Shown here: one piece after another, positions 1 to 8,310 of the stretch
How positions within the stretch are numbered: the stretch's first letter is position 1
Layout: each line of letters begins with the position of its first letter
Assembly: GCF_002811245.1 (NCBI RefSeq)
Contig: NZ_NIVQ01000004.1
Location: 1-64,000 of the forward strand
Direction of reading: 5' to 3'
Source: Vibrio salilacus
GTDB lineage: Bacteria > Pseudomonadota > Gammaproteobacteria > Enterobacterales > Vibrionaceae
Length of the DNA: 64,000 nt
Notes under the pieces: model-generated
Databases searched by the model: none
What the model was told of the DNA's origin: nothing
The model's input: only the letters and a program-made list of their open reading frames with translations
Program-made: the position numbers and the translations under genes

Positions 1-348
1 ATGAATCGGAACGTTTGTATTGGGAAAGCTCTAAAACCGTGGCCAATTTTAGTTGACCACTACAGAGCTTATAGTTACGTAGGTTGGTCTGTACGTCTTT
101 AAGAGCACAATGAAATATTAAAAAAGCTACAGCTCTTTTGATGTCGACTGTATAACTACATCCAAAGTACACTCAGGTATTTTAACTTATTGATCTAAAT
201 TAGAAATGTATGATTTCTAGGGTCCAGAAACGGTGAAACCCCGATGTTGGTAGCATCGGGGTTTCGAATTTCTAGACTTCTCGGTTGGTAATGCCGATTA
301 TCTTATATGCAAAAGGTTGGATTTTATCCGAATAATTCCCGGTAGGAA
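1..348. other. Intergenic stretch at left edge
   Basis: No convincing gene lies here. Short open frames run off the left edge (for example a frame from base 3 to a TGA at 54-56) and one could be the tail of a gene outside the window, but they are too short to judge. The only clear structure is the hairpin at 236-264. Confidence 0.5.
236..264. terminator. Strong hairpin downstream of rplY
   Basis: A perfect 11-bp stem (AAACCCCGATG / CATCGGGGTTT) with a 7-nt loop. It lies about 85 nt past the rplY stop, and the A/T ends allow it to stop transcription from both sides. There is no long T-run, so efficiency is uncertain. Confidence 0.6.
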
Positions 349-627
349 TTAGATACGGATGAAGTCCATGTGCTCAACTTTTGGCTTGAACGCGTGACGT
401 TGAACGTCTTGTGGCTTAACTTTAACTTCAGCGCCGTCAATTACTAGAACGATACCTTCGTAGAACTCAGGCTTGTCCATTTGGTTGATAACGTCATCGT
501 GCTTAAGAACGATAGATACTGGCGCAGCTTCACCACCGTAAACGATAGCAGGGAATTTACCAGCGTGACGTAGGCGGCGGCTCGCACCTTTACCTAGTTC
601 AGTACGTACTACTGCTTCAAATTTCAT
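349..627 (-). CDS. rplY: 50S ribosomal protein L25
   Basis: This 92-residue protein is the short, single-domain L25 of gammaproteobacteria, which binds loop E of 5S rRNA in the large subunit. The N-terminus [20 protein letters not shown] and the middle [15 protein letters not shown] are typical. The frame stays open upstream to 720, but the ATG at 627 matches the family start and the extra 31 codons do not look like L25. In E. coli rplY sits next to radD; here about 10 kb with a T6SS module and a two-component system lies between them. Identification is secure. Confidence 0.95.
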   Translation of the reverse strand: MKFEAVVRTELGKGASRRLRHAGKFPAIVYGGEAAPVSIVLKHDDVINQMDKPEFYEGIVLVIDGAEVKVKPQDVQRHAFKPKVEHMDFIRI

Positions 628-720
628 AGTATGACTCTCTAAAAATACAAATTGATTTATCCGTCCGCAATGCGACCTCGCGGACATTGAACGCTCAAGA
701 GAAATTGGTAGTAACTCCAT
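628..720 (-). promoter_or_regulatory. rplY mRNA leader with hairpin, possible L25 autoregulation site
   Basis: The minus-strand leader contains a GTCCGC/GCGGAC stem (663-668 with 680-685) about 36-58 nt upstream of the rplY start. E. coli rplY is known to be repressed by its own product through the 5' untranslated region. This hairpin is in a fitting place, but its similarity to the known element was not tested. Confidence 0.4.
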
Positions 721-1025
721 AAGCGAGCGCGGATACTAACATTCTCTCTCTTTTGCCGCAACTCAAAATCCTCTAATCCCTTTGTTTTAAGGCGATGCAC
801 TATCAATTGGTTAAGTCTAAAGCACTGTCTGTATTACGCTCTGATAATAGAAATCTTGCCTATGAGTAAAATGCTGCCTAAAAGTAGGCAAAACCTTGCT
901 TGATTTTAGCGGTTCATGCGCTGGATATCAGCAATAAGCACAAGTTGTTTGTTGGCGCTATCTTTGCAACATCGCGTAGATTCACTAAATGGTCTCGTGA
1001 GTTGCGAGCAAAGAAAGGAAGCGTT
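721..1025. other. Divergent intergenic region rplY / vgrG
   Basis: This region separates leftward rplY from rightward vgrG. It should hold both promoters. A TGATAAT motif at 842-848 could be a -10 for vgrG, but no good -35 is seen. An open frame runs from 900 into vgrG, but codons before 1026 do not match the family. Confidence 0.4.
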
Positions 1026-3080
1026 ATGCCAACACTGCATTACCGGATAAAAATTGAAGGGCTAGACGATGATTCGCTGGTAGTTCGACAGTTTTCAGGT
1101 ACTGAGTCGTTATCTTCGACGCGTTTAGAATCTGGCCAAGAGTGCTGTGGTTATCGTTTCAACATTGATTTAGCCAGCCGACGCCATACTCTTCATCAAG
1201 ATGATGTTGTTGATCAAAATGTACAGCTCGAGCTGTATCGTAATAATGTTCGCGAGCGAGTTGTACATGGCGTGGTAAGAAGCTTTACCAAAGGCGATAC
1301 TGGCCATCATCATACCTTTTACTCGCTTGTTCTTGTTCCCGCTCTTGAGCGTTTGTCGTTACGACATAATAGCCGCATATTCCAATCGCAGACGGTGCCA
1401 GAAATCGTCTCTATCCTTTTGCAAGAGATGGGAATTTCAGATTACGGCTTTGCACTAAAGAAAGAGTATGCAACTCGAGAATACTGTGTGCAGTACCGAG
1501 AGACAGATTTGGCGTTTATTCATCGTCTGTTGGCCGAAGAGGGCATCACTTACTACTTCCAGCATGAAGATAACAAGCATAATGTTGTTTTTTGTGATGC
1601 CACTGAGTGTCTAATCGAGTATCAGACACCGATTCCTTATAATGCAGTTTCTGGTGGCTCTGCAGATATTGCGCATGTTTTTGGCTTGGCAGAAACCAAA
1701 CGTGTACAGGTAAGTCACGTTCAAACCGGCGACTACAGTTTTAAAAAGCCAGCTTATCGTTTTTTACAAGATCAACAAGCATCGCAAGCTGAATACCAAA
1801 ACAGTCACCTTTACGAGCACTTTGATTTTCCTGGGCGTTACAAACAAGAGTCAGTCGGCGCTGCGATTAGTCGTACTCGCTTAGAATATGTACGTAGGAT
1901 GGCGCATTCAGCGGTTGCTCAGAGTAACCATTTGCAAATGCAAGCTGGGCTTAAGTTTCAACTTGAAGATCAATCAGAAAACTTTTCTACTAACCTGTGG
2001 CAAGTGATTAATCTTGTCGTGACCGGAACTCAACCTCAGGCTCTTGAAGAAGAGGGAGGTAATGGTGCCACAACGTACCAAAATGAACTTATTTTGATTC
2101 CAGCCAATACTATTTGGCAAGCAGAGCCGCAAGCGAAACCTAAAGTCGATGGTGCTTGTATTGCCCTAGTCGTTGGCCCAGAAGCTGAAGAAATCTATTG
2201 TGATGAATACGGGCGAGTGAAGCTACATTTCCCTTGGGATCGCTACTCAAATGGCGACGAGTATAGTTCTTGCTGGGTAAGGGTTTCTCAAGGTTGGGCG
2301 GGTTCTCAGTATGGAATGGTTGCGTTGCCAAGAGTGGGGCAAGAGGTCATCGTCTCTTTCTTAAATGGCGATCCAGATCAGCCGATTGTTACTGGCCGAA
2401 CTTACAATGCAACCAACGCCTTGCCTTATCCGTTGCCAGACAACAAGAGCAAAACGGTGATTCGAACTGAGTCACACCAAGGAAGTGGTTTTAATGAACT
2501 GAGCTTTGAAGATCAAGCCAACCAAGAGCAAATCTACTTGCATGCACAAAAAGACTTTCAAGCTGAAGTTCTCAATGACGTAAAAACCCATATCCGCAAT
2601 GACCTCCATGTTCAAATTGATAATGATCAGTTTGACTCAATAACTAACAACTATCATGCAGTGACACAAGCTGAATCAAGGCTGACCGTTGTAGGCTCAA
2701 ACACGGAAATAGTCGAGAGTAACCTTGAGCAAAAAATTGACACCTTATTCGCAGCCGAGGCAGGGCGCGAAATTTCATTCAAGAGTGGCGCCAAAATCGT
2801 TGTAGAGGCTGGGGCTGAAATTACCCTCAAGGCCGGTGGCAGTTTCGTCAAAGTTGATGGCGGTGGTGTTCATTTAGTTGGTCCTGCGATCAATCTAAAC
2901 TCTGGAGGTAGTGCAGGTTCAGGCAGCGTCTATAGTGGCAGCGAGCCAATACTACCGATTGATGTAGAGTCGCCGCCAGTTCCTGAAGTTGCAAAAACCA
3001 TCCGTTACCAATCTCTTTTACAAGCTGAAGAGTCAAGTATTCCGGCGGTGAAAATGTGCCCATTAGCAGGTGATGTTTGA
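1026..3080 (+). CDS. vgrG: T6SS tip protein VgrG (module 1)
   Basis: This 684-residue protein is a VgrG, the trimeric spike that caps the Hcp tube and carries effectors out of the cell. The phage gp44/gp27-like base covers roughly residues 1-370. The gp5 OB-fold follows (YCDEYGRVKLHFPWDRY, then SSCWVRVSQGWAG), then a repeat-rich beta-helix ending in Gly/Ser-rich sequence. The tail after about residue 640 is short and ends in a Cys motif (KMCPLAGDV), so no toxin domain is fused. ATG 1026 follows an AAGGAA Shine-Dalgarno and gives the same MPTL start as the second VgrG. Its stop overlaps the next start (TGATG). No hcp or PAAR gene is adjacent, so this is an orphan vgrG. Confidence 0.95.
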   Translation: MPTLHYRIKIEGLDDDSLVVRQFSGTESLSSTRLESGQECCGYRFNIDLASRRHTLHQDDVVDQNVQLELYRNNVRERVVHGVVRSFTKGDTGHHHTFYSLVLVPALERLSLRHNSRIFQSQTVPEIVSILLQEMGISDYGFALKKEYATREYCVQYRETDLAFIHRLLAEEGITYYFQHEDNKHNVVFCDATECLIEYQTPIPYNAVSGGSADIAHVFGLAETKRVQVSHVQTGDYSFKKPAYRFLQDQQASQAEYQNSHLYEHFDFPGRYKQESVGAAISRTRLEYVRRMAHSAVAQSNHLQMQAGLKFQLEDQSENFSTNLWQVINLVVTGTQPQALEEEGGNGATTYQNELILIPANTIWQAEPQAKPKVDGACIALVVGPEAEEIYCDEYGRVKLHFPWDRYSNGDEYSSCWVRVSQGWAGSQYGMVALPRVGQEVIVSFLNGDPDQPIVTGRTYNATNALPYPLPDNKSKTVIRTESHQGSGFNELSFEDQANQEQIYLHAQKDFQAEVLNDVKTHIRNDLHVQIDNDQFDSITNNYHAVTQAESRLTVVGSNTEIVESNLEQKIDTLFAAEAGREISFKSGAKIVVEAGAEITLKAGGSFVKVDGGGVHLVGPAINLNSGGSAGSGSVYSGSEPILPIDVESPPVPEVAKTIRYQSLLQAEESSIPAVKMCPLAGDV

Positions 3081-3862
3081 TGTTAGCCGCATATTTACCG
3101 TGTAGTGACAGTAACGCCTATTGGTTAGTCGATAGCAAAGCGCATCGTCTTGCTGTGAAAGCGTTGAGTTTCGGGTTTGATGAGGCGGTACCACTCTTCT
3201 TTGGAGAGACTTTTGCGCCAGCGATGGACTTATCACCTTGGTTGATCCCCGTAACCGAGCAAGTTACGTCATTGGATGATGATGTATTGGATCTAGGTAT
3301 CCTATTACGCAGTGAAAGACCAGTTGATGAGGTGATTGATCACCTACGCAGCCTTTTAATCGCATCGTTAGACGGTGAAGAAGTCATGTTTCGCTATTAC
3401 GATAAAAAGGTCCTTCTCGCGATGCTTCAAGCCATGGATGAAAGTGAACGTTATGCATTTATGGGCAATATCGACACTATGATACTTGCAGAGCAAGAAG
3501 TTCATGAGTTTCAAAATAGCGCGAGTAAGCCTTTTGAGCTCAATGTGGACGTTTGGTGGCGTCTGTTACCGCATCACATGGATGCGCTCTACAACGTTCA
3601 AAACCATGCAAAAATTCTTGAAAGACGTTTGTGGGAACTGATACCCAATGCGTTAGCGCAATTCGACAGTCCATCCAATGTGATCATTCATGCGCTTGAA
3701 AGTGCTATTGAACGCAACTATGAAAAGTCGCAGCTAGAGTCGTGCGTAATCATTGAAGTGGCTAAACAAGCGAATCTACACCTTTCAGAACTATCAATGC
3801 CCCTTCGTTTAACATTTGATGAGCTTAAAGCATTACAAAGAATTAAGGAGACTTGGTCGTGA
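3080..3862 (+). CDS. DUF4123 T6SS adaptor/chaperone (module 1)
   Basis: This 260-residue protein has the DUF4123 pattern: an N-terminal domain with hydrophobic strands and the hallmark MFRYYDKKVLLAML near residue 110, then a helical C-terminus. DUF4123 proteins (Tap-1/TEC) load a specific cargo effector onto its cognate VgrG and are not secreted. The gene starts inside the vgrG stop codon (TGATG) and its stop overlaps the lipase GTG start, so VgrG, adaptor and cargo are translationally coupled. This order is the usual evidence that all three act together. Confidence 0.88.
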   Translation: MLAAYLPCSDSNAYWLVDSKAHRLAVKALSFGFDEAVPLFFGETFAPAMDLSPWLIPVTEQVTSLDDDVLDLGILLRSERPVDEVIDHLRSLLIASLDGEEVMFRYYDKKVLLAMLQAMDESERYAFMGNIDTMILAEQEVHEFQNSASKPFELNVDVWWRLLPHHMDALYNVQNHAKILERRLWELIPNALAQFDSPSNVIIHALESAIERNYEKSQLESCVIIEVAKQANLHLSELSMPLRLTFDELKALQRIKETWS

Positions 3863-5997
3863 GTAGTGAAACAGGAACCAGTCCTTACTGCTATCCGTGT
3901 GAAAACAGTAATCACTGGATTGAAATCCTTGTTCGGGATGAGTTCAATCAGCCCTTTTCAGGCGTGAGTGGCGTTTTAATTGACGGCGCTGGTAATGAAT
4001 TTCCAATATCACTAGGTGAAGCCCCAATTTTATTGGAAGAGCTCGCAGCGGGTGTTGCCACTCTTAAGTTAGACAGTCAATCTTGGTTGATTGAAGCCCA
4101 AGGTGACAAGCGCACACCGAATTCAGAAGCCAATCCGACAAAAGAGTTCGCCAGTGAATATCAGGGACATCAAGATTCTACACCAAAATACGTCGAGATA
4201 ACCGCCGGAGATGTAACCGAACTTGCGGAAGGGGAAGCTTTGCCTTCTCGCCATCAAAAAGGTAAAGCAGACAGCTTAAAGTTGGTCGTAGATAATAGTT
4301 ATGTACTGCAAGTACGCGGCTTTAACTTTATTACTCTCCGTGTAGGGATGTTCTTTGATGGAACAGGTAATAATACGTACAGCGCCCAGTGGGGCAAAAA
4401 GCAGTTAGAGAAGTATCAATCTAAGTGGCGTCAAATATACGATGCAGATTGTCAATTGATCTCAGAAAGGTCTGAGTACAAGAAAAGTAATATACCAATT
4501 ACGGAGTTGTCTGAGGAATGTTTCAAATACCCTGAGGAAGAAAACTTCTTGGTCAAATTATTTTCTGAGAGTGATGATGAAGTAGAAACTGTTGAGGGTA
4601 GTGCGACCAATGAGCTAACCAATATACAGAAGTTGTTTGAGCGATATGCTCAAGATAAGTATTTTGAAACCGAGAACTTGTTCTGTTCAGCTCATTATAT
4701 TACCGGAATCGGCACAGGAAATGAGACTGTTGAGAAACCAGCAAAAGAATCGATATTTGGGCAAGGTACTGGCATCGGTGATTACGGTGTTGTTGCAAAA
4801 GCAAATTTTGGGATAGAAAAGCTAGTTGAACAAGTTTCCGGATTAAAAAGTATTTTCGAAAATGATTTTCCCAATGTAGTGGATGGTATTTCGAAGTTAC
4901 AATTTGATGTGTTTGGCTTTAGTCGAGGAGCTGCTTCTGCAAGGCATTTTGTGAATGTGGTTCTTGAAGGGGGCGATGGTGAATTTGCAAAAGCATTTAC
5001 AGATGAATGTGAAAAGCAGAAAGTTGGATTGTCTAGCTCCTTTGATTGGGATTTAGCTGATAAGGATAGAGCTAGTTGCGAGGTAACATTTGTGGGGGTG
5101 TTTGACACGGTGGCATCTGTTGTACATCTTGTATCGCTAGACTCCAAAACAATTCTCGATTTTGACTTCAGTACTCATACTGACAATGGAGGTGTTAAGC
5201 TGTGGCTTGATCCTGAGCGAGTCAGAAGGGTTGTTCACTTAACTGCAAATTCAAAAACTGAATGTAGAGAGAACTTTAGTTTAAACCGGATTAATGAGTA
5301 TGAGACATTTTCTGAATTGACGTTGCCTGGTGCTCACTCAGATATTGGTGGCGGTTATCACTCGAGGAACTCATATTCTCAAGAGGATTATTTATTACCT
5401 TTGCTGGAAAATAAACTAGTGAAAAAAGTGAGTCGTTCTTATTCTAGTCAATTTGAGAAAAAAAGAGCTCTTAAATATATCCAGCAGACTCTGGAAGAAT
5501 ATAAAAAGCTGGACTTAAACAGTGGATGGAAAGATTCAGACTACGCTCCAGTGATTCTTGAGGAAACTATGCTGGGCAACAATCGGAATAGAGTTACAGG
5601 CAAACTGTTTATTAAGAGGAAAGTTGAAGGTGACTTATCGCGCTTATATTTACGAGTGATGTATGGCTTCGCAGAGTTTCATGGTGTGCCTCTAACGGAT
5701 GACGATGGATACGCTTGGACAGATAACGTCTACCTATTAGTAAAAGATTTACCTTCCGATAAGAAGGATAATTCGATGGCATTTACTGAGTTAAACGCCA
5801 ATATATTGAAATTAGCAAAAAATGGTGATTATGAGGGAGTTATAAGCTCACTGAGTACACCGCAAAGGTTAAAAGAGTTTATGGATTCCGATTTGTACCA
5901 CCATTCTTCGAGTGATACTGTTGGAATGAAGCCACTATTGAATGAGTCAAAACAACAATTTGAAAGAGCTAGTTATGAGTGTAATAAAGATACTTAA
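3859..5997 (+). CDS. T6SS lipase effector, DUF2235 / Tle1-like
   Basis: This 712-residue protein is probably a secreted phospholipase that attacks membranes of rival cells. From about residue 157 it has the DUF2235 alpha/beta-hydrolase signature: FFDGTGNN, the nucleophile elbow FGFSRGA (Ser355), GVFDTVAS (Asp416) and PGAHSDIGGGY (His493), giving a plausible Ser-Asp-His triad as in Tle1 enzymes. The first 150 residues form a separate beta-rich region beginning with a YCYPC motif, perhaps the part bound by VgrG or the adaptor. GTG 3859 was chosen because AAGGAG lies 8 nt upstream; the TTG at 3853 is less likely. The gene is visibly AT-richer than its housekeeping neighbours. Lipid specificity cannot be read from sequence. 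Confidence 0.85.
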   Translation: MSSETGTSPYCYPCENSNHWIEILVRDEFNQPFSGVSGVLIDGAGNEFPISLGEAPILLEELAAGVATLKLDSQSWLIEAQGDKRTPNSEANPTKEFASEYQGHQDSTPKYVEITAGDVTELAEGEALPSRHQKGKADSLKLVVDNSYVLQVRGFNFITLRVGMFFDGTGNNTYSAQWGKKQLEKYQSKWRQIYDADCQLISERSEYKKSNIPITELSEECFKYPEEENFLVKLFSESDDEVETVEGSATNELTNIQKLFERYAQDKYFETENLFCSAHYITGIGTGNETVEKPAKESIFGQGTGIGDYGVVAKANFGIEKLVEQVSGLKSIFENDFPNVVDGISKLQFDVFGFSRGAASARHFVNVVLEGGDGEFAKAFTDECEKQKVGLSSSFDWDLADKDRASCEVTFVGVFDTVASVVHLVSLDSKTILDFDFSTHTDNGGVKLWLDPERVRRVVHLTANSKTECRENFSLNRINEYETFSELTLPGAHSDIGGGYHSRNSYSQEDYLLPLLENKLVKKVSRSYSSQFEKKRALKYIQQTLEEYKKLDLNSGWKDSDYAPVILEETMLGNNRNRVTGKLFIKRKVEGDLSRLYLRVMYGFAEFHGVPLTDDDGYAWTDNVYLLVKDLPSDKKDNSMAFTELNANILKLAKNGDYEGVISSLSTPQRLKEFMDSDLYHHSSSDTVGMKPLLNESKQQFERASYECNKDT

Positions 5998-6727
5998 TAG
6001 GCTATTACTGCGTTTAGCTTTATTCTTAGCCGTTTTGAGCGCCAATGCATGTGCTTCAACGACGCCGGGTGATGTGCCTGAGTGGAGGGTTAGTGTTTCC
6101 TCATCATCACTATTTCCTACCAAAGTTACAAAGTCTTATGGGACTAACTATCAGGAAAATTGGACATCCGAGCTACATGCGTTTAGTCAGTTTATGGCTA
6201 AGAGTGACACGAGCAATGCTAAGAAGTGGCTAGACGGTTATGATGGCTACGGCTTACCTCTACACACTTTTACTATGGTAAGGGGAGTTCAGATTTCGGG
6301 AAGAAGGTCATTACCAGATGAAGTATATTTATACTGGACTTCGCTTACAAACACTCAGTTCTATGTAACTCGATTTGACTTAGATGAAAAAATAAAAAGA
6401 CTGATGGCTAGCAAAGATAATTATATCGGACATTCAGGTGATGAGATTAGCTGCTACCGAAGTGAAATTGTTTTTGGGCTTTTACCTGACGGGCGCGCTA
6501 AGGTATTTGTAAAAGGATGTGGAGAACTCATCTACATCGCAGAGCTAGAGCCAGAGCGAGTTATGGATCATGATAGCCATGGCTTCGGTGCCGACGACTA
6601 CAAAAAACGTTCATACCTAAAACGAATACAAAAAAGAGCCGAAGAAGCTGGTGTGTCGATAGACCCAATTCCATGGGACAAAGTGAACAAAGTGTACTCC
6701 AGCGACAAAATTACACAGTTAAACTGA
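5975..6727 (+). CDS. DUF2931-type envelope protein, candidate lipase immunity (copy 1)
   Basis: This 250-residue protein has an N-terminal secretion signal (residues 1-26, ending SANAC, a poor lipobox, so lipoprotein or cleaved periplasmic protein). The body has the features of DUF2931: LPDEVYLYWTSLTN, an FGLLPDGRAKVFVKGCGE strand pair and a conserved end DPIPWDKVNKVYS. Its start lies inside the lipase gene (ATG 5975, 23-nt overlap), the usual place for an immunity gene. T6SS lipases act in the periplasm and their immunity proteins are typically periplasmic or lipoproteins, so the role is inferred from context. It is the most divergent of three tandem copies. Confidence 0.7.
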   Translation: MSVIKILNRLLLRLALFLAVLSANACASTTPGDVPEWRVSVSSSSLFPTKVTKSYGTNYQENWTSELHAFSQFMAKSDTSNAKKWLDGYDGYGLPLHTFTMVRGVQISGRRSLPDEVYLYWTSLTNTQFYVTRFDLDEKIKRLMASKDNYIGHSGDEISCYRSEIVFGLLPDGRAKVFVKGCGELIYIAELEPERVMDHDSHGFGADDYKKRSYLKRIQKRAEEAGVSIDPIPWDKVNKVYSSDKITQLN

Positions 6728-6763
6728 TATACATTCTTCTAGTGTTTACCAAGTTTCCCGAAA

Positions 6764-7504
6764 GTGGTGATAGTGCAAAAATTAATGTCTAGCGTGTTAA
6801 TGATGTTGCCGATGGCTTCTTGTGCATTCGCAAAAGTGCCTAGCGTTCCTGAAGATATGCCTAAATGGCGTATTGGTTATGCTATGTCTTCGTTGTATCC
6901 GGCAAAAATAACCGAAGCTTATGGAGTGAATGAGGAAAAGGATTGGACATCGTTTGTTCACAACGATCTACAATTTATTCGTAGAACAGAATTGGATAGA
7001 ATTTTAGGTAAGCTACCAAACTATAATGGCTTTGGTATTCCGCTAGGTTCGGCCGTTGGGATCTTTCCTCAGGTAGCAGGGACCAAAACACTACCAGACA
7101 GCGTATTTATATATTGGGCATCAATAAGTAATGCAAGATTCTTTGTGACTAAATTTGACTTAACAAAAGAGGTTAAATCATTGATGGTTACAAAAAGGCA
7201 AATGACTACATGGGATGGTGCTGTCCTAGATTGCTATCAAAATGACATTGTTTTTGGTTTTTTGCCCAATGGAAACACTAAGGTTTGGTTAGATGGCTGC
7301 GGCGAGTATAAATACGTAACAGAACTAATGCCAGATGCTGAGCTTGAAGCAGACTCGCGTGGTAACAATGCCGAAATTTACAAAGCTAACTATGGCGCAC
7401 GAATTACTAAAAGAACAGAAGAAGTAGGTGAGACTTTAGACCCAATCCCATGGGACAAAGTGAACAAAGTGTACTTCAGCGAAAAAATCAAACAAGTAAA
7501 CTGA
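6764..7504 (+). CDS. DUF2931-type lipoprotein, candidate immunity (copy 2)
   Basis: This protein of about 246 residues has a lipoprotein-like signal ending LPMASC (Cys20), then the DUF2931 body: WRIGYAMSSLYPAKITEAYG, LPDSVFIYWASISN, FGFLPNGNTKVWLDGCGE and DPIPWDKVNKVY. No ATG fits upstream; the start is taken as GTG 6764, and 6767 is possible. No clear Shine-Dalgarno is seen, so it may depend on translation from copy 1, which ends 36 nt upstream. The first 204 nt are nearly identical to copy 3, while the middle differs clearly. It is probably an extra immunity gene against this or a related lipase. Confidence 0.68.
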   Translation: MVIVQKLMSSVLMMLPMASCAFAKVPSVPEDMPKWRIGYAMSSLYPAKITEAYGVNEEKDWTSFVHNDLQFIRRTELDRILGKLPNYNGFGIPLGSAVGIFPQVAGTKTLPDSVFIYWASISNARFFVTKFDLTKEVKSLMVTKRQMTTWDGAVLDCYQNDIVFGFLPNGNTKVWLDGCGEYKYVTELMPDAELEADSRGNNAEIYKANYGARITKRTEEVGETLDPIPWDKVNKVYFSEKIKQVN

Positions 7505-7743
7505 TGTGTTGTAGCCGGTTACTCATCGGGTTGCCGACAGTGGTGATAGTGCAAAAATTATTGTCTAGCGTGTTCGTGATGTTGCTGCTGGCCTCTTGTG
7601 CATTCGCAAAAGTGCCTAGCGTTCCTGAAGATATACCTAAATGGCGTATTGGATATGCTATGTCTTCGTTGTATCCGGCAAAAATAACCGAAGCTTATGG
7701 AGTGAATGAGGAAAAGGATTGGACATCGTTTGTTCACAACGAT
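6764..7743 (+). repeat. Near-identical 204-bp repeats at the 5' ends of DUF2931 copies 2 and 3
   Basis: Positions 6764-6967 and 7540-7743 match at 196 of 204 bases by direct comparison. From the signal-peptide end onward (about 6824-6967) only two bases differ. Identity drops sharply right after this block. This indicates a recent tandem duplication or gene conversion covering only the first third of the gene. Confidence 0.85.
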
Positions 7744-8265
7744 ATGCACTATATGCGCAGAACAGAGTTGAGTAGGATAAGGCAAGATATAGCTGATTAT
7801 GATGGTTTTGGTCTAGTTCTAGGGACACCTGTAACTAAGATTGGTCAGGTCGCTGGCACCCAAACATTACCGGACAGTATCTACATTTACTGGGCTTCCA
7901 TTTCAAACCAAAGATTTTTCACGACTAAATGGGATTTGTCACCCAATATCAAGACGGTGATGAGTACCAAAGAAACGTACACCAGATGGGATGGTGTTGT
8001 GAGAGATTGCTATCGCACCGATATGATTTTTGGTTTTTTGCCCAACGGGAACAGTAAAATTTGGTTGCGTGGTTGTGGTGAATATAAATACATCACCGAG
8101 ATAACACCAGATGCAGAGCTTGATGCTGATACTTTTGGCAATAATGCCGATATCTATAAAGCTAACTACAGTGACATGATTGCCGAGAGAGCCAAACAAG
8201 CGGGTGTGTCGATAGACCCTATCCCTTGGGACAAAGTCAATAAAGTCTACTCAGACATCAATTAG
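7504..8265 (+). CDS. DUF2931-type lipoprotein, candidate immunity (copy 3)
   Basis: This is the third tandem copy, with a perfect lipobox LLASC and the same DUF2931 body and DPIPWDKVNKVYS end. ATG 7504 overlaps the stop of copy 2 (TGATG), which favours coupled translation and gives 253 residues. By alignment with copy 2 the start could instead be GTG 7540 (241 residues). The segment around residues 80-130 differs from copy 2 (MRRTELSRIRQDIADYDG against IRRTELDRILGKLPNYNG) and could set toxin specificity. The module ends here; the next gene is convergent. Confidence 0.68.
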   Translation: MCCSRLLIGLPTVVIVQKLLSSVFVMLLLASCAFAKVPSVPEDIPKWRIGYAMSSLYPAKITEAYGVNEEKDWTSFVHNDMHYMRRTELSRIRQDIADYDGFGLVLGTPVTKIGQVAGTQTLPDSIYIYWASISNQRFFTTKWDLSPNIKTVMSTKETYTRWDGVVRDCYRTDMIFGFLPNGNSKIWLRGCGEYKYITEITPDAELDADTFGNNADIYKANYSDMIAERAKQAGVSIDPIPWDKVNKVYSDIN

Positions 8266-8310
8266 TTAAGTTCATTTAGTTAATCAGAGTCTCGGCAGTG
8301 CTTTTCGTGG

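Noticed and set aside
1..102. Open frames at the left edge (ATG at base 1; frame 3 ending at 56)
   Set aside because: Too short and without upstream context; neither matches a family I know, so no partial gene is claimed.
4782..5147. 121-residue minus-strand frame inside the lipase gene
   Set aside because: It lies wholly over the hydrolase core, whose motifs are certain, and has no ribosome site or family match.
900..8265. Module 1 as a mobile element
   Set aside because: No integrase, transposase, terminal repeats or tRNA target is seen; horizontal origin is only suggested by composition and synteny.
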